Positions 17,991 to 27,439 of a stretch of 64,000 nucleotides of DNA are shown piece by piece (the first letter of the stretch is position 1; the number at the start of each line of letters is the position of its first letter). A model generated the notes under the pieces. It was not told the origin of the DNA, did not search any database, and was given only the letters and a program-made list of their open reading frames with translations. The DNA is from Draconibacterium aestuarii (GTDB taxonomy: Bacteria > Bacteroidota > Bacteroidia > Bacteroidales > Prolixibacteraceae), in the NCBI GenBank assembly GCA_026671195.1, contig JAPOHD010000030.1, forward strand, positions 57,719-121,718, read 5' to 3'. The position numbers were made by a program, and so were the translations under genes.

Positions 17991-18934
17991 CAGCAACAAA
18001 ATTAGATATGGGCAGAGCCAACCTGGAAGAGTTTTCTGCCACATTGATTGAATTAGGCAAAAACGATAAAAACATTATAGCGGTAACAAGCGATTCAAGA
18101 GGTTCCGGAAAACTAGTGCCTTTTGGAGAGCAGTTGCCGGAACAGATTGTAGAAGTAGGCATTGCCGAACAAAATTTGGTAGGCGTTGCGGCAGGTCTTG
18201 CTTCGGCGCAAAAAAAGGTGTTTGCTGTATCGCCGGCTTGTTTCCTTACCGCCCGTTCGTTGGAACAGGCTAAAAACGATGTAGCCTACTCAAATATGCC
18301 GGTAACTTTAATCGGAATAAGTGCAGGAGTTAGTTACGGAGCATTGGGCTCAACCCACCATTCGTTGCACGATGTGGCAGTATTTCGTGCCATTAATAAC
18401 ATTGATATTATTGTTCCGGCTGATAATTTTGAAACCCGTGAAGCAATAAAAGCTGCATCAGAATCGAAAAAACCCATTTTTATAAAATTTGGGAAAAAAG
18501 CGATGCCTATACTTCCACGTTTGGAACAGTCATTTGAAATAGGCAAAGCCTCAACCATTTGCGAAGGTAGCGATGTAACGTTTATTGCCTGTGGCGAAAC
18601 CGTTGCACCAGCTTACGAAGCGGCTCAAACTCTGCAAGAAAAAGGAATCAGTGCCGAAGTAATAAGCATGCACACCATAAAACCACTCGATAAAGAAGCA
18701 GTGATAAAATCGGCGTCGAAATGTAAAGTTGTAATTACGGTAGAGGAACACAGTATTTACGGAGGGCTGGGCGAAGCATGTGCATCGTTGCTCATGCAGG
18801 AAAAAATTTACAAACCATTTAAAATTGTTGGATTACCTGATGAAGAAACGGTTGCCGGCTCGCAGAACGAAATTTTTAATCACTATGGAATTTCTGCTGA
18901 AGGTCTTTCAAAAACAGCTTTAGAACTATTGTAA
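17987..18934 (+). CDS. Split transketolase, C-terminal subunit
   Basis: The 315-residue partner of the preceding gene contains the pyrimidine-binding domain with catalytic Glu61 (VEVGIAEQNLVGVAAGLA), the central SLEQAKNDVAYSNMPVTL and HHSLHDVAVFRAI segments, and the C-terminal domain (VTFIACGETVAPAYEAA ... VEEHSIYGGLGEA). Start ATG 17987 overlaps the upstream stop by four bases. Two-subunit transketolases with the same layout occur in several dedicated sugar pathways, including as I recall the apulose-4-phosphate transketolase of D-apiose catabolism. A second, divergent copy of this pair lies at 56250-58089. Confidence 0.92.
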   Translation: MTATKLDMGRANLEEFSATLIELGKNDKNIIAVTSDSRGSGKLVPFGEQLPEQIVEVGIAEQNLVGVAAGLASAQKKVFAVSPACFLTARSLEQAKNDVAYSNMPVTLIGISAGVSYGALGSTHHSLHDVAVFRAINNIDIIVPADNFETREAIKAASESKKPIFIKFGKKAMPILPRLEQSFEIGKASTICEGSDVTFIACGETVAPAYEAAQTLQEKGISAEVISMHTIKPLDKEAVIKSASKCKVVITVEEHSIYGGLGEACASLLMQEKIYKPFKIVGLPDEETVAGSQNEIFNHYGISAEGLSKTALELL

Positions 18935-18989
18935 ATATGAATAAAACTTAACCAATAATTGCCCGAAAAGGCAATCATCAAACGTGAAC

Positions 18990-19934
18990 ATGAAAAGACA
19001 AAAACTGATCAAACTTATATTTCTACTGATTATTCTTTCCGGAACATTTGCTTGTTCCAGAAAGCATAACAATCCGTCTTCCAACAAAATTGCTGTTGTA
19101 ATTTCCACCTTAAATAATCCCTGGTTTGTTGTGTTGGCCGAATCAGCCGCCCAAAAAGCAAAGGATCTGGGTTACGAAGCTCAAATTTTTGATTCCCAGA
19201 ACGATCCCGCAAAGGAGGCCGAACATTTCGACAACATTGTTGCCATGGGTTACAGTGCCATTCTTTTTAATCCGACCGATGCCGATGGTTCAGTATTGAA
19301 CGTGAAACGTGCCAAAACAGCCGGTATTCCAACTTTTTGTATGGACCGCGAAATAAACTCGCAGGATGCAGCTACAACGCAATTGCTTTCCGACAACTTT
19401 ACCGGTTGTGTAAAACTGGGGCAATACTTTGTAAAACAAATGAACAAAAAAGGCAATTACGTGGAAATTTTTGGTTTGGTTGGCGACAACAATACATGGA
19501 ACCGTTCCGGCGGTTTTCACAGTGTAGTTGACGAATTTCCGGAACTAAAAATGGTTGCCCGGCAAAGTGCCGATTTCGACCGGAACAAAGCCATGGATGT
19601 GATGGAAACCATTATGCAGGCCCAACCTGAGATTGATGCAGTTTTTTGCGGGAACGATGCCATGGCAATGGGCGCTTATCAGGCGGTTCTTGCTGCCGGG
19701 AAAGCCGATAAAATAAAAGTGTTTGGTTTCGATGGTGCCGACGATGCAATACAAGGAATAGCCGATGGCAAAATTGCGGCGACCGTTATGCAATTTCCGG
19801 TACTTATGGCACAAACCTCAGCCGTTTTAGCAGACGAGTACATAAAAGGCAAACGCGATTTCGACACAAAAACACCCGTTGAAGTTATTTTGGTGACACC
19901 CGAAAATGTAAATAAATACCTTCCTAAAAAATAA
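18990..19934 (+). CDS. Ribose-type ABC sugar-binding lipoprotein (RbsB-like)
   Basis: This lipoprotein (lipobox ending TFAC; ATG 18990 preferred to GTG 18984) is the periplasmic binding component of a CUT2-type sugar importer. Aligned by eye with E. coli RbsB, nearly all ribose-contacting residues are kept: N13 (TLNNPWF), D89/R90 (MDRE), R141 (NRSGGF), F164 (SADF), N190 (GNDAMA), F214/D215 (FGFDG) and Q235 (VMQFP). F15 is replaced by Trp. This argues for a small pentose-like ligand with a modified pocket. It is 55 bases after the transketolase and heads the transporter block. Ribose itself is possible, but no ribokinase is present. Confidence 0.9.
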   Translation: MKRQKLIKLIFLLIILSGTFACSRKHNNPSSNKIAVVISTLNNPWFVVLAESAAQKAKDLGYEAQIFDSQNDPAKEAEHFDNIVAMGYSAILFNPTDADGSVLNVKRAKTAGIPTFCMDREINSQDAATTQLLSDNFTGCVKLGQYFVKQMNKKGNYVEIFGLVGDNNTWNRSGGFHSVVDEFPELKMVARQSADFDRNKAMDVMETIMQAQPEIDAVFCGNDAMAMGAYQAVLAAGKADKIKVFGFDGADDAIQGIADGKIAATVMQFPVLMAQTSAVLADEYIKGKRDFDTKTPVEVILVTPENVNKYLPKK

Positions 19935-19939
19935 GCGGC

Positions 19940-20566
19940 ATGAATAAAACAATAAAATACATTGTTGGAATAGTGGTGCTTATTCTGGTGCTCTACTTTT
20001 CTTTCGATATTCAAAAACTGGATGCCTACAAAGCGGCACATTCACAAGTTCAGTTTGATGCATCCGAGTTCGCACAGAACTTTTGGGAGACACAACTACC
20101 TGAATGTATTAACGATGCGCCCGAAATAAATGCAGTAACAAAACAAATGGAACTAAATCCGGAAATTGTATTTCAAAACCATGCACACAAACTGGGAATA
20201 TCTAAAACGCATTATCTTTTTGTAAAAGGATCAGGAACTATTGAATCTGTTGAGGATGAGTTTTTGCTGGTACGAACAGGCGAAAATACCAACATTCAGA
20301 TTGCCACCGATTTTATATTCGGGAACGCGGTACGCGATGGTTCCGGTAAAGTCGATATCAACAAATTTGTAAATATGACTGATTTTAACAACGTTTCGGT
20401 GGCCTTAAATAAGCTGGCCAAGGAAAAGGTTGTTTCACGTTTACAAAAATCAGCAAAAGCCGGTATGACCATCGAATTTGCAGGGGCTGCCGAAATCAAT
20501 GAAAAAAATAGTGATGTAACAACACTCCGGATTATTCCGGTTAATGCAAAACTAAGCGATGAATAA
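19940..20566 (+). CDS. DUF2291 (COG5618-like) periplasmic/membrane-anchored protein
   Basis: The 208-residue protein has a single N-terminal membrane anchor (TIKYIVGIVVLILVLYFSF) and a soluble domain with the DUF2291 signature FGNAVRDGSGKVDINKF...DFNNVSVALNKLA. The family is found beside ribose-type ABC importers but has no settled function. It lies five bases after the binding protein and overlaps the ATPase start by eight bases, so it is translated as part of the transporter operon. A role as an accessory to binding-protein docking or to substrate processing is speculation. Confidence 0.85.
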   Translation: MNKTIKYIVGIVVLILVLYFSFDIQKLDAYKAAHSQVQFDASEFAQNFWETQLPECINDAPEINAVTKQMELNPEIVFQNHAHKLGISKTHYLFVKGSGTIESVEDEFLLVRTGENTNIQIATDFIFGNAVRDGSGKVDINKFVNMTDFNNVSVALNKLAKEKVVSRLQKSAKAGMTIEFAGAAEINEKNSDVTTLRIIPVNAKLSDE

Positions 20567-22091
20567 GCAAAAACAATCGCAACCAATACTGGAGGTTAAA
20601 AATGTATCGAAAGATTTTTCGGGTGTTTATGCATTGAAAAATGTGAATATGGAGATTTTTCCAGGACAGGTTACCGCTATTATTGGCGAAAACGGTGCCG
20701 GAAAATCAACCTTGATGAAAATTGTTTCCGGAGTGTACACCGATTACGACGGGAAAGTAGAACTAAACGGAGAAGAAATAACTTTCAAAAATCCGAAGGA
20801 AGCTGCTGAAAAAGGAATAGTAATTATTCACCAGGAACTCAACCTGATTCCGCATTTAACAATTACCGAAAACCTGTTTCTGGGGCAGGAAATTACCAAT
20901 AAATTCGGATTGCTCGATTATTCAACAATGAATAAAAAAGCAAAAGAACTGTTACACCGATTACAATTGGATATTAATCCTGCAACTCCTTTAAACCAAC
21001 TTCGTGTGGGGCAGCAACAGCTGGTTGAAATTGCCAAAGCACTGCTGCTCGAGTCGAAAGTACTGATTATGGACGAACCCACATCCGCCATAAGTGATCA
21101 CGAAGTAGAGCTGCTTTTTTCAATCATAAACGATTTACGAGCCAAAGGAGTAGCCATTGTTTATATCTCTCATAAATTAAAAGAACTGTTCGAAATTGCC
21201 GACCGTTACGCCGTGTTACGCGACGGAGAAAATGCAGGGGCAGGCATGTTAAAAGGTACATCGCGTGACGAATTGATTCAGATGATGGTGGGCAGGGATT
21301 TAAGGAACAGTTTTTCGAAACAGGAAATCAAGCATGGAGACGAAATATTGCGCGTGGAAAATCTGAGTTTTCAGAATCCGGAAAATAAAAAGGATTACCT
21401 GGTTCACGATGTCAGTTTTTCGCTGAAAAAAGGTGAGATATTAGGTATTGCCGGTTTAATGGGAGCCGGAAGAACCGAAGTGCTGGAAGCCATTTTTGGA
21501 ATGTATCCGAAATACGTAACAGGAAAAATTACGGTGGATGGGCGCGAAATGCAGATAAGGAGTGTCAACGACGCCATTTCTGCAGGCATAGGACTTGTAC
21601 CCGAAGACCGTAAACTTCAGGGGCTTATTCTGAATATGGATGTGGAAAAAAACAACACACTCGCAAGTCTCGACCAAGTCTCGAAATTTGGTTTTATCAG
21701 CAAAATAAAGGAAGAGAAATTAAGCAAACACTACGTTGATAAAATGAATACCAAAGTTTCATCCTCAAAAATGAGCGTACAGAAACTGAGTGGTGGAAAC
21801 CAGCAAAAAGTGGTAATTGCAAAATGGCTGGCAACCCATCCTAAAATATTACTGCTCGATGAGCCAACCCGGGGAATTGATGTGGGAGCCAAATCGGAAA
21901 TCTACAAACTGATAAATGAACTTGCCGCACAGGGAATGGGAATTATTGTTGTTTCGTCTGAACTCCCTGAAATATTGGCCATTTCGGATATAATCATTGT
22001 TCTGTCCGAATCGAAATTAACTGCAAAACTAAACCGGAATGAAGCCAGCGAAGAAGTAATTATGCAAGCTGCGCTCGTTGAAAAAGAATAA
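20559..22091 (+). CDS. Sugar ABC transporter ATPase (RbsA-like, two ABC domains)
   Basis: The 510-residue protein has two fused nucleotide-binding domains, as in RbsA. Domain 1 has Walker A GENGAGKST, the signature-like LRVGQQQLVEIAKAL and Walker B VLIMDEPTS. Domain 2 has a degenerate Walker A (GLMGAGRTE), signature LSGGNQQKVVIAKWL and Walker B ILLLDEPTRGIDVGAK. Such asymmetry is normal for the CUT2 family. It energises the importer with the downstream permease and upstream binding protein. ABC sugar importers of this type are uncommon in Bacteroidota. Confidence 0.95.
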   Translation: MNKQKQSQPILEVKNVSKDFSGVYALKNVNMEIFPGQVTAIIGENGAGKSTLMKIVSGVYTDYDGKVELNGEEITFKNPKEAAEKGIVIIHQELNLIPHLTITENLFLGQEITNKFGLLDYSTMNKKAKELLHRLQLDINPATPLNQLRVGQQQLVEIAKALLLESKVLIMDEPTSAISDHEVELLFSIINDLRAKGVAIVYISHKLKELFEIADRYAVLRDGENAGAGMLKGTSRDELIQMMVGRDLRNSFSKQEIKHGDEILRVENLSFQNPENKKDYLVHDVSFSLKKGEILGIAGLMGAGRTEVLEAIFGMYPKYVTGKITVDGREMQIRSVNDAISAGIGLVPEDRKLQGLILNMDVEKNNTLASLDQVSKFGFISKIKEEKLSKHYVDKMNTKVSSSKMSVQKLSGGNQQKVVIAKWLATHPKILLLDEPTRGIDVGAKSEIYKLINELAAQGMGIIVVSSELPEILAISDIIIVLSESKLTAKLNRNEASEEVIMQAALVEKE

Positions 22092-22101
22092 GATCTGAAT
22101 T

Positions 22102-23076
22102 ATGAATACACAACAGTTGAAACAATACATCATTAAATTTCAATCCATCATTGCACTGCTGCTCATGTGCATCGTACTCAGTTTTCTTTCCGACAGTTTT
22201 CTTTCGGGAGAAAATGCGTGGAATGTGATGCGACAGATATCGGTTAATGTAATTATCTCGGTGGGTATGACCTTGATAATTTTGACCGGAGGAATTGATC
22301 TTTCCGTAGGTTCCATTCTTGCCCTTTCGGGAGCAGTTACTGCCACCTTATTAAAGTTTGGTGCCGAATTTATCGACATGAACCTATACATTGGATTTAC
22401 CCTTATGGGAGCTTTGGTTGGCGGCACATTGGCCGGTACCGTTCTGGGCTGGTTTAACGGATTAACCATTACACGCTTTAAAGTCCCGCCTTTTGTGGCT
22501 ACCCTGGCCATGCTCACCATTGCACGTGGATTAACCATGTTACTTACCGGCGGTTTTCCAATTACGGGTCTGGGAAACAACATGGCATTTATCGGTACCG
22601 GTTGGTTTTTGGGAATTCCAATGCCTGTTTGGATTTCGGCTTTAATTGTTTTGGCAGCCGCAGTTGTAACCAAAAAAACGACACTGGGTCGCCATATTTA
22701 TGCCATTGGCGGGAACGAAACTGCTGCTGCTTTGTCGGGGCTAAAAATCAAAAAAGTAAAGATGATGGTGTATGCCATTGCCGGTGCTTTAGCCGGTATT
22801 GGTGGTATTATTGTTACTTCAAGGCTCGACTCGGCACAACCCAACGCCGGATTTGGCTTTGAACTGGATTCCATTGCGGCAGTTGTAATTGGCGGCACTT
22901 CCCTTTCGGGCGGAAAAGGTACAATTATGGGAACCGTTCAGGGCGCTCTTATCATCGGTATTTTAAACAACGGCCTGGTACTTTTAAACGTCTCTCCTTT
23001 CTGGCAACAGGTTATTAAAGGTTTTGTAATTCTGCTGGCTGTTGTTATTGAAAAATTTAATTCAAAAGAAGAATAG
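22102..23076 (+). CDS. Sugar ABC transporter permease (RbsC-like)
   Basis: The 324-residue polytopic membrane protein has the RbsC features: LTGGIDLSVGSILALSGAV, a cluster of about eight to ten hydrophobic helices, the ATPase-contact segment TTLGRHIYAIGGNETAAALSG and the C-terminal SIAAVVIGGTSLSGGKGT. It lies ten bases after the ATPase gene. It should form a homodimeric inner-membrane channel for the pentose-like ligand. Confidence 0.95.
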   Translation: MNTQQLKQYIIKFQSIIALLLMCIVLSFLSDSFLSGENAWNVMRQISVNVIISVGMTLIILTGGIDLSVGSILALSGAVTATLLKFGAEFIDMNLYIGFTLMGALVGGTLAGTVLGWFNGLTITRFKVPPFVATLAMLTIARGLTMLLTGGFPITGLGNNMAFIGTGWFLGIPMPVWISALIVLAAAVVTKKTTLGRHIYAIGGNETAAALSGLKIKKVKMMVYAIAGALAGIGGIIVTSRLDSAQPNAGFGFELDSIAAVVIGGTSLSGGKGTIMGTVQGALIIGILNNGLVLLNVSPFWQQVIKGFVILLAVVIEKFNSKEE

Positions 23077-23106
23077 AAAACGAATAAAATTTAAGAAGGT
23101 AATCTC

Positions 23107-24582
23107 ATGAAAAATTATGTGATTCTATTATTTCTGATGGTATTCACCACGATTGCGTGTTCCAACCAGAATACTCAATCCGAAGGAGCAAGCAGCACAG
23201 CTGTTAAGCCGCGTGTAATTGTAACAAGTGATGGAGAAATTGATGATGAATGCTCCATGGTTCGATTTTTATTGTACACCAACGAATGGAATGTGGAAGG
23301 TATCATTACTTCCAGTTCGCAATACCACTGGCACGGCCACCGCTGGGCAGGCGACGACTGGCTTGATCCCTACCTTGATGCATATGCAGATGTATATCCA
23401 AATCTGGTAAAACACAGCAAAGACTACCCCACTCCTGACTATTTAAAATCGATCGCCTTACTAGGAAATGTTGAAGACGAAGGAGAAATGGATTCCATTA
23501 CTCCGGGTTCGCAACACATGGTAAAAGTCCTTTTAGACGAATCAAAAAACAATCCAATCTGGCTTCAGGCGTGGGGTGGCACAAATACCATTGCCCGAGC
23601 TCTTAAAACCATCGAGGAAGAATATCCCGATAAAATGGAACAAGTGGCCAATAAACTACGCTTTTTCTTTATCTGGGAACAAGATTCTACCTACCAGGCA
23701 TACATTCGCCCGCATTGGGGAAAATATGAAATCCCCACCATTATCTGCGACCAGTTTTGGGCTATTGCTTACGAATGGGATAAAGTATTACCTGAAGATA
23801 AAAAAACTTACTTCCAAAGCGACTGGATGATCTCAAATATTCTGGAAGACCACGGATCACTGTGTTCGCTGTACAAGGCACATGAAAAAAATGACATTAG
23901 AGGTTTTCAAAAAGGTGATCCTAAACAAAAGGGTGATTTCAGATCGGAAGGCGACTCACCAGCATTTCTCCATACCATCCCAACAGGACTTCGTTCTTTG
24001 GAAAATCCGGCGTTCGGAGGTTGGGGTGGCCGATACATTAATGTTCGCCAAAACACCTGGCTCGATCCTGTATCTGAACCAGATTATACTTACCCCGAAG
24101 GCAGATGGTACACCGAAACAGCTTGGGGACGACAATACATGAAACGTGAATTCCCCAACAATAAGGATTTAATGAAAGAGTATTTTAATCCGATTAGCCG
24201 TTGGGCTGATGTTTTACAAAACGATTTTGCTGCCCGTGCCGACTGGTGTGTAACATCCTTTGAAGAGGCAAATCATCCTCCCGTGGTTAAACTTAACCAT
24301 CCGCTTGATTTGGATGTAAAAGCCGGCAGTACAATTGAATTAAGTGCAAAAGGAACTTCAGATCCGGATGGTGATGAACTTACTTTTAAATGGTGGCAAT
24401 ATCAGGAAGCAGATACATATAAGGGAACTGTAAACATTGAAAACTCTACAAATGGGGAATCTTCATTTACAGTACCTGCCGAAGCGAAAAAAGGTGACAC
24501 CATTCACCTTGTTTGTGAAGTTAAGGACAATGGCACACCACAACTTACCCGGTACCAACGCGTGATTGTAACGGTTCAATAA
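23107..24582 (+). CDS. DUF1593/Sde0182-type nucleoside-hydrolase-like lipoprotein (copy 1)
   Basis: The 491-residue lipoprotein (lipobox ending TIAC, Cys18) has an N-terminal domain related to inosine-uridine nucleoside hydrolases. The calcium-binding Asp cluster appears as SDGEIDDECSM (D42, D46, D47), followed by WLQAWGGTNTIARAL and GDSPAFLHTIPTGL. A C-terminal Ig/cadherin-like domain (~385-491; SDPDGDELTFKWWQY) follows. Real nucleoside hydrolases cleave N-ribofuranosides using calcium; secreted DUF1593 relatives are found in plant-cell-wall degraders and I know of no settled activity. It follows the permease by 30 bases in the same operon, so it may release the sugar that the ABC system imports. 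Two paralogues lie downstream. Confidence 0.82.
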   Translation: MKNYVILLFLMVFTTIACSNQNTQSEGASSTAVKPRVIVTSDGEIDDECSMVRFLLYTNEWNVEGIITSSSQYHWHGHRWAGDDWLDPYLDAYADVYPNLVKHSKDYPTPDYLKSIALLGNVEDEGEMDSITPGSQHMVKVLLDESKNNPIWLQAWGGTNTIARALKTIEEEYPDKMEQVANKLRFFFIWEQDSTYQAYIRPHWGKYEIPTIICDQFWAIAYEWDKVLPEDKKTYFQSDWMISNILEDHGSLCSLYKAHEKNDIRGFQKGDPKQKGDFRSEGDSPAFLHTIPTGLRSLENPAFGGWGGRYINVRQNTWLDPVSEPDYTYPEGRWYTETAWGRQYMKREFPNNKDLMKEYFNPISRWADVLQNDFAARADWCVTSFEEANHPPVVKLNHPLDLDVKAGSTIELSAKGTSDPDGDELTFKWWQYQEADTYKGTVNIENSTNGESSFTVPAEAKKGDTIHLVCEVKDNGTPQLTRYQRVIVTVQ

Positions 24583-24605
24583 AATCAAAACAAAAACATA
24601 AGAAT

Positions 24606-25979
24606 ATGAACAAACTAAAAACCATAGTTATTGCACTTCTTTTAACCAGTTTTGCTTATGTACTGAATGCGCAGGAAAACCAGGCGGACCGAATTCCCGA
24701 ATACGAAATTCCATACGAATTGCCATCAGTAGAAAATGTAAAAGAAGTATTAAACCGAATTCGGATGTACTATGAATCCACAAGTCTACAACATTTAATC
24801 GATTCAAAAACCGGCGAAAAAATAAGCGATTTTAATACATTCAATCCCAATGCAGTTCCGTCGCCTGGCTTTTCCGGAGAATGGTCGTACACGCATGGAG
24901 TCGTTCTTTCAGCATTCGATTACATTACAAAAGTTACAGGCGACAAAACTTTCTTTAACAACAACACAAAGTTTTATGAGTATGTAATCGAAAACCTCCC
25001 CTATTTTCAAAACAACTCGGACAAAATAAAAAGTTCAAAAATTGGAAACTGGGGAAGAATTTTGGAGTTTGAAGCATTGGATGATTGTGGTTCGATTACT
25101 GCAGCAATGATTAAAACCTATTTAATAACAAAAGACGACAAATACCTCGAAATCATCAATCGCACAGCAGAACACATCTCTAATAATCAGTTTCGTTTGG
25201 AAGATGGTACACTGGCCCGCAACCGCCCGCAATATAAATCGGTTTGGGCCGACGATATGTACATGAGTGTACCGTTTTTAATAAATATGGGTGTACTAAG
25301 CGGCGACAAAGCCTATTTTGATGATGCAGTAAAACAGGTGCTTCAAATGGCCGACCGTTTATACATTCGCGAAAAAGAATTGTTCGATCACGGCTGGAAT
25401 GTAACTTCCGGCGATTATGATCCTCGCTTTTACTGGGGCCGTGCCAATGGCTGGGTTTTAATGTCGATGGCAGAAGTATTGAGTATTTTACCTGAAGATT
25501 ACCAGGGACGCGATAAAATACTTCACCTCTATCGTTCAATGGTTCGCAGCCTGGCCAACCTTCAGGATGGCGACGGATTCTGGCACAACCTGCTCGACAA
25601 AAACGACACCTACACCGAAACATCGTGTACCGCCATGTTTACCTTTGTCATTGCAAAAGGCATAAACGAAGGTTGGATCAGCCATGTTTATGGTCCGGTT
25701 GCCCTAACCGGCTGGAATGCACTGCAAACTCGTGTACTTGAAAATGGTGCGGTGGATGGAACCTGCGAGGGCACAACTTTTGCTCACGACAATACCTATT
25801 ATTATCACCGCGGAAAAAGCATTTATGCAACCCACGGATATGGTCCGGTTCTTTACGCCGGTGCAGAAATGATTCGCTTACTTCAAAACAATAAAATTGA
25901 AATAATCAATACCAATTTTGGTTCAATAAACAGTACTTTTCATTTTCTCTTAAAAAGTGAATGGCCTGAAAAAAAATAG
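24606..25979 (+). CDS. GH105-like unsaturated glucuronyl/galacturonyl hydrolase, secreted
   Basis: The 457-residue protein has a signal peptide (ending LNAQ, ~22) and an alpha/alpha-barrel of the GH105 class. Landmarks are SPGFSGEWSYTHGVVLSAFDY, the probable catalytic Asp in SVWADDMYMSVPFLINMG, RFYWGRANGWVLMSMAE and TETSCTAMFTFVIAKG. It is longer than the classical ~380 residues, mainly at both ends. It should trim the unsaturated uronic acid left by the PL1 lyase encoded next. It is the second GH105 member in this window and is not close to the one at 9100. Confidence 0.85.
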   Translation: MNKLKTIVIALLLTSFAYVLNAQENQADRIPEYEIPYELPSVENVKEVLNRIRMYYESTSLQHLIDSKTGEKISDFNTFNPNAVPSPGFSGEWSYTHGVVLSAFDYITKVTGDKTFFNNNTKFYEYVIENLPYFQNNSDKIKSSKIGNWGRILEFEALDDCGSITAAMIKTYLITKDDKYLEIINRTAEHISNNQFRLEDGTLARNRPQYKSVWADDMYMSVPFLINMGVLSGDKAYFDDAVKQVLQMADRLYIREKELFDHGWNVTSGDYDPRFYWGRANGWVLMSMAEVLSILPEDYQGRDKILHLYRSMVRSLANLQDGDGFWHNLLDKNDTYTETSCTAMFTFVIAKGINEGWISHVYGPVALTGWNALQTRVLENGAVDGTCEGTTFAHDNTYYYHRGKSIYATHGYGPVLYAGAEMIRLLQNNKIEIINTNFGSINSTFHFLLKSEWPEKK

Positions 25980-26021
25980 TCTCTTCACAGTTTCTCTTAA
26001 ATATCAATTTGAACAATTAAC

Positions 26022-27422
26022 ATGAGAAAATATATTTCTAATTCAGTACTCCTGATGATTCTAATTTTGTTGCCAGCATTAAGTTATTGTCAACAACTGG
26101 CATTTCCAACTGCCGAAGGATATGGAAAATACTCCAAAGGCGGTCGTGGCGGAGTGGTATATGAAGTAACGAACCTTAATGATTCCGGCGAAGGAAGTTT
26201 ACGAGCTGCAGTTGAAGCATCCGGTCCGCGTACTGTGGTTTTTCAGGTATCAGGTAACATCGAACTTGAAAGTACGCTTAGTATTAAAAATCCGTACATA
26301 ACAATTGCAGGTCAAACGGCTCCCGGAGATGGCATTTGTATAAAAAAATACCCCCTGAGCATTGATGCGGATCATGTTATTATCAGGCATATAAGAGTGA
26401 GGTTCGGAAATGAATCGGGTGATGATTCAGATGCGGTATCCAGCAGATATACCAAACATATTATTTTAGATCATATTTCAGCGAGTTGGAGTGTTGATGA
26501 AACCATGTCGGTTTATCATTGCGACAGCATTACCGTACAGTGGTGTATCGTTTCGGAAAGTATGTTCAATTCGAACCATATAAAAGGTGCTCATGGTTTT
26601 GGAGGAATTTGGGGATCAAATTACGGCACCTACCACCATAATCTCATCGCGCACCATGGAAGCCGCAATCCACGTATGGCATCCGGTTCAGGTTATACCG
26701 ATTATCGAAATAACGTTCTGTACAACTGGGGTTACAATACTTGCTATGGAGGTGAAAACCAACAAGTCGGAAATCCTAAATTTGCTTTCTCGCAGTTTAA
26801 CATCGTAGCCAATTATTACAAACCCGGACCGGCAACTCAACCAGGTGAAGTATCTTATCGCATTTGTAATCCATCAATGCGCAATACTACAGATGATTTT
26901 GGGCTTTGGTATGTTGCCGATAATGTTATTGAAGGAAACAAAGAGGTAAGTTCCAACAACTGGAATGGAGGCGTTCAACCTCAGGGAGGTAAAAACAAGC
27001 TTTCATTTGTAAAAATGGAAAAACCTTGGCCGTCGATGCCAATTAACCAGCAAACCGCCAAAGAAGCCTTCGAATTAGTTTTGAAAAATGCAGGAGCTAC
27101 TTTGCCCAAAAGAGATCCGATTGACACCCGCATTTGTAAAGAAGCGAAAGGTGGATTTGCTACTTTTGAAGGAAGTTCATACAAACAAAATAAATCGTTA
27201 GCTGATCGATCGAAAAAAAGCGGCATAATTGACTCACAAGCAGATGTTGGAGGCTGGCCGGAGTTGAAAAGCTCGACAGCCCCGGTCGATACAGATCACG
27301 ATGGAATGCCGGACTCGTGGGAAAAGAAAAACGGACTTAATGCAAATGACGCTGCGGACAGAAATAAGGTGGCCGAAAATGGATACACCATGCTCGAGAA
27401 ATATTTAAATAGTATTGACTAA
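26022..27422 (+). CDS. PL1 pectate lyase with C-terminal calcium-binding repeat
   Basis: The 466-residue secreted protein (signal peptide ending LSYCQ) is a polysaccharide lyase family 1 enzyme, cleaving polygalacturonan by beta-elimination with calcium. It shows the parallel beta-helix start ([17 protein letters not shown]), [11 protein letters not shown], the [21 protein letters not shown] strand, [18 protein letters not shown] and [15 protein letters not shown] with the probable catalytic Arg. The C-terminus has a thrombospondin-3/EF-like [12 protein letters not shown] repeat and ends [10 protein letters not shown]. Its product suits the GH105 encoded just upstream, in the same operon as the sugar importer. 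Confidence 0.92.
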   Translation: MRKYISNSVLLMILILLPALSYCQQLAFPTAEGYGKYSKGGRGGVVYEVTNLNDSGEGSLRAAVEASGPRTVVFQVSGNIELESTLSIKNPYITIAGQTAPGDGICIKKYPLSIDADHVIIRHIRVRFGNESGDDSDAVSSRYTKHIILDHISASWSVDETMSVYHCDSITVQWCIVSESMFNSNHIKGAHGFGGIWGSNYGTYHHNLIAHHGSRNPRMASGSGYTDYRNNVLYNWGYNTCYGGENQQVGNPKFAFSQFNIVANYYKPGPATQPGEVSYRICNPSMRNTTDDFGLWYVADNVIEGNKEVSSNNWNGGVQPQGGKNKLSFVKMEKPWPSMPINQQTAKEAFELVLKNAGATLPKRDPIDTRICKEAKGGFATFEGSSYKQNKSLADRSKKSGIIDSQADVGGWPELKSSTAPVDTDHDGMPDSWEKKNGLNANDAADRNKVAENGYTMLEKYLNSID

Positions 27423-27439
27423 TACATAAAGATCGAAAC

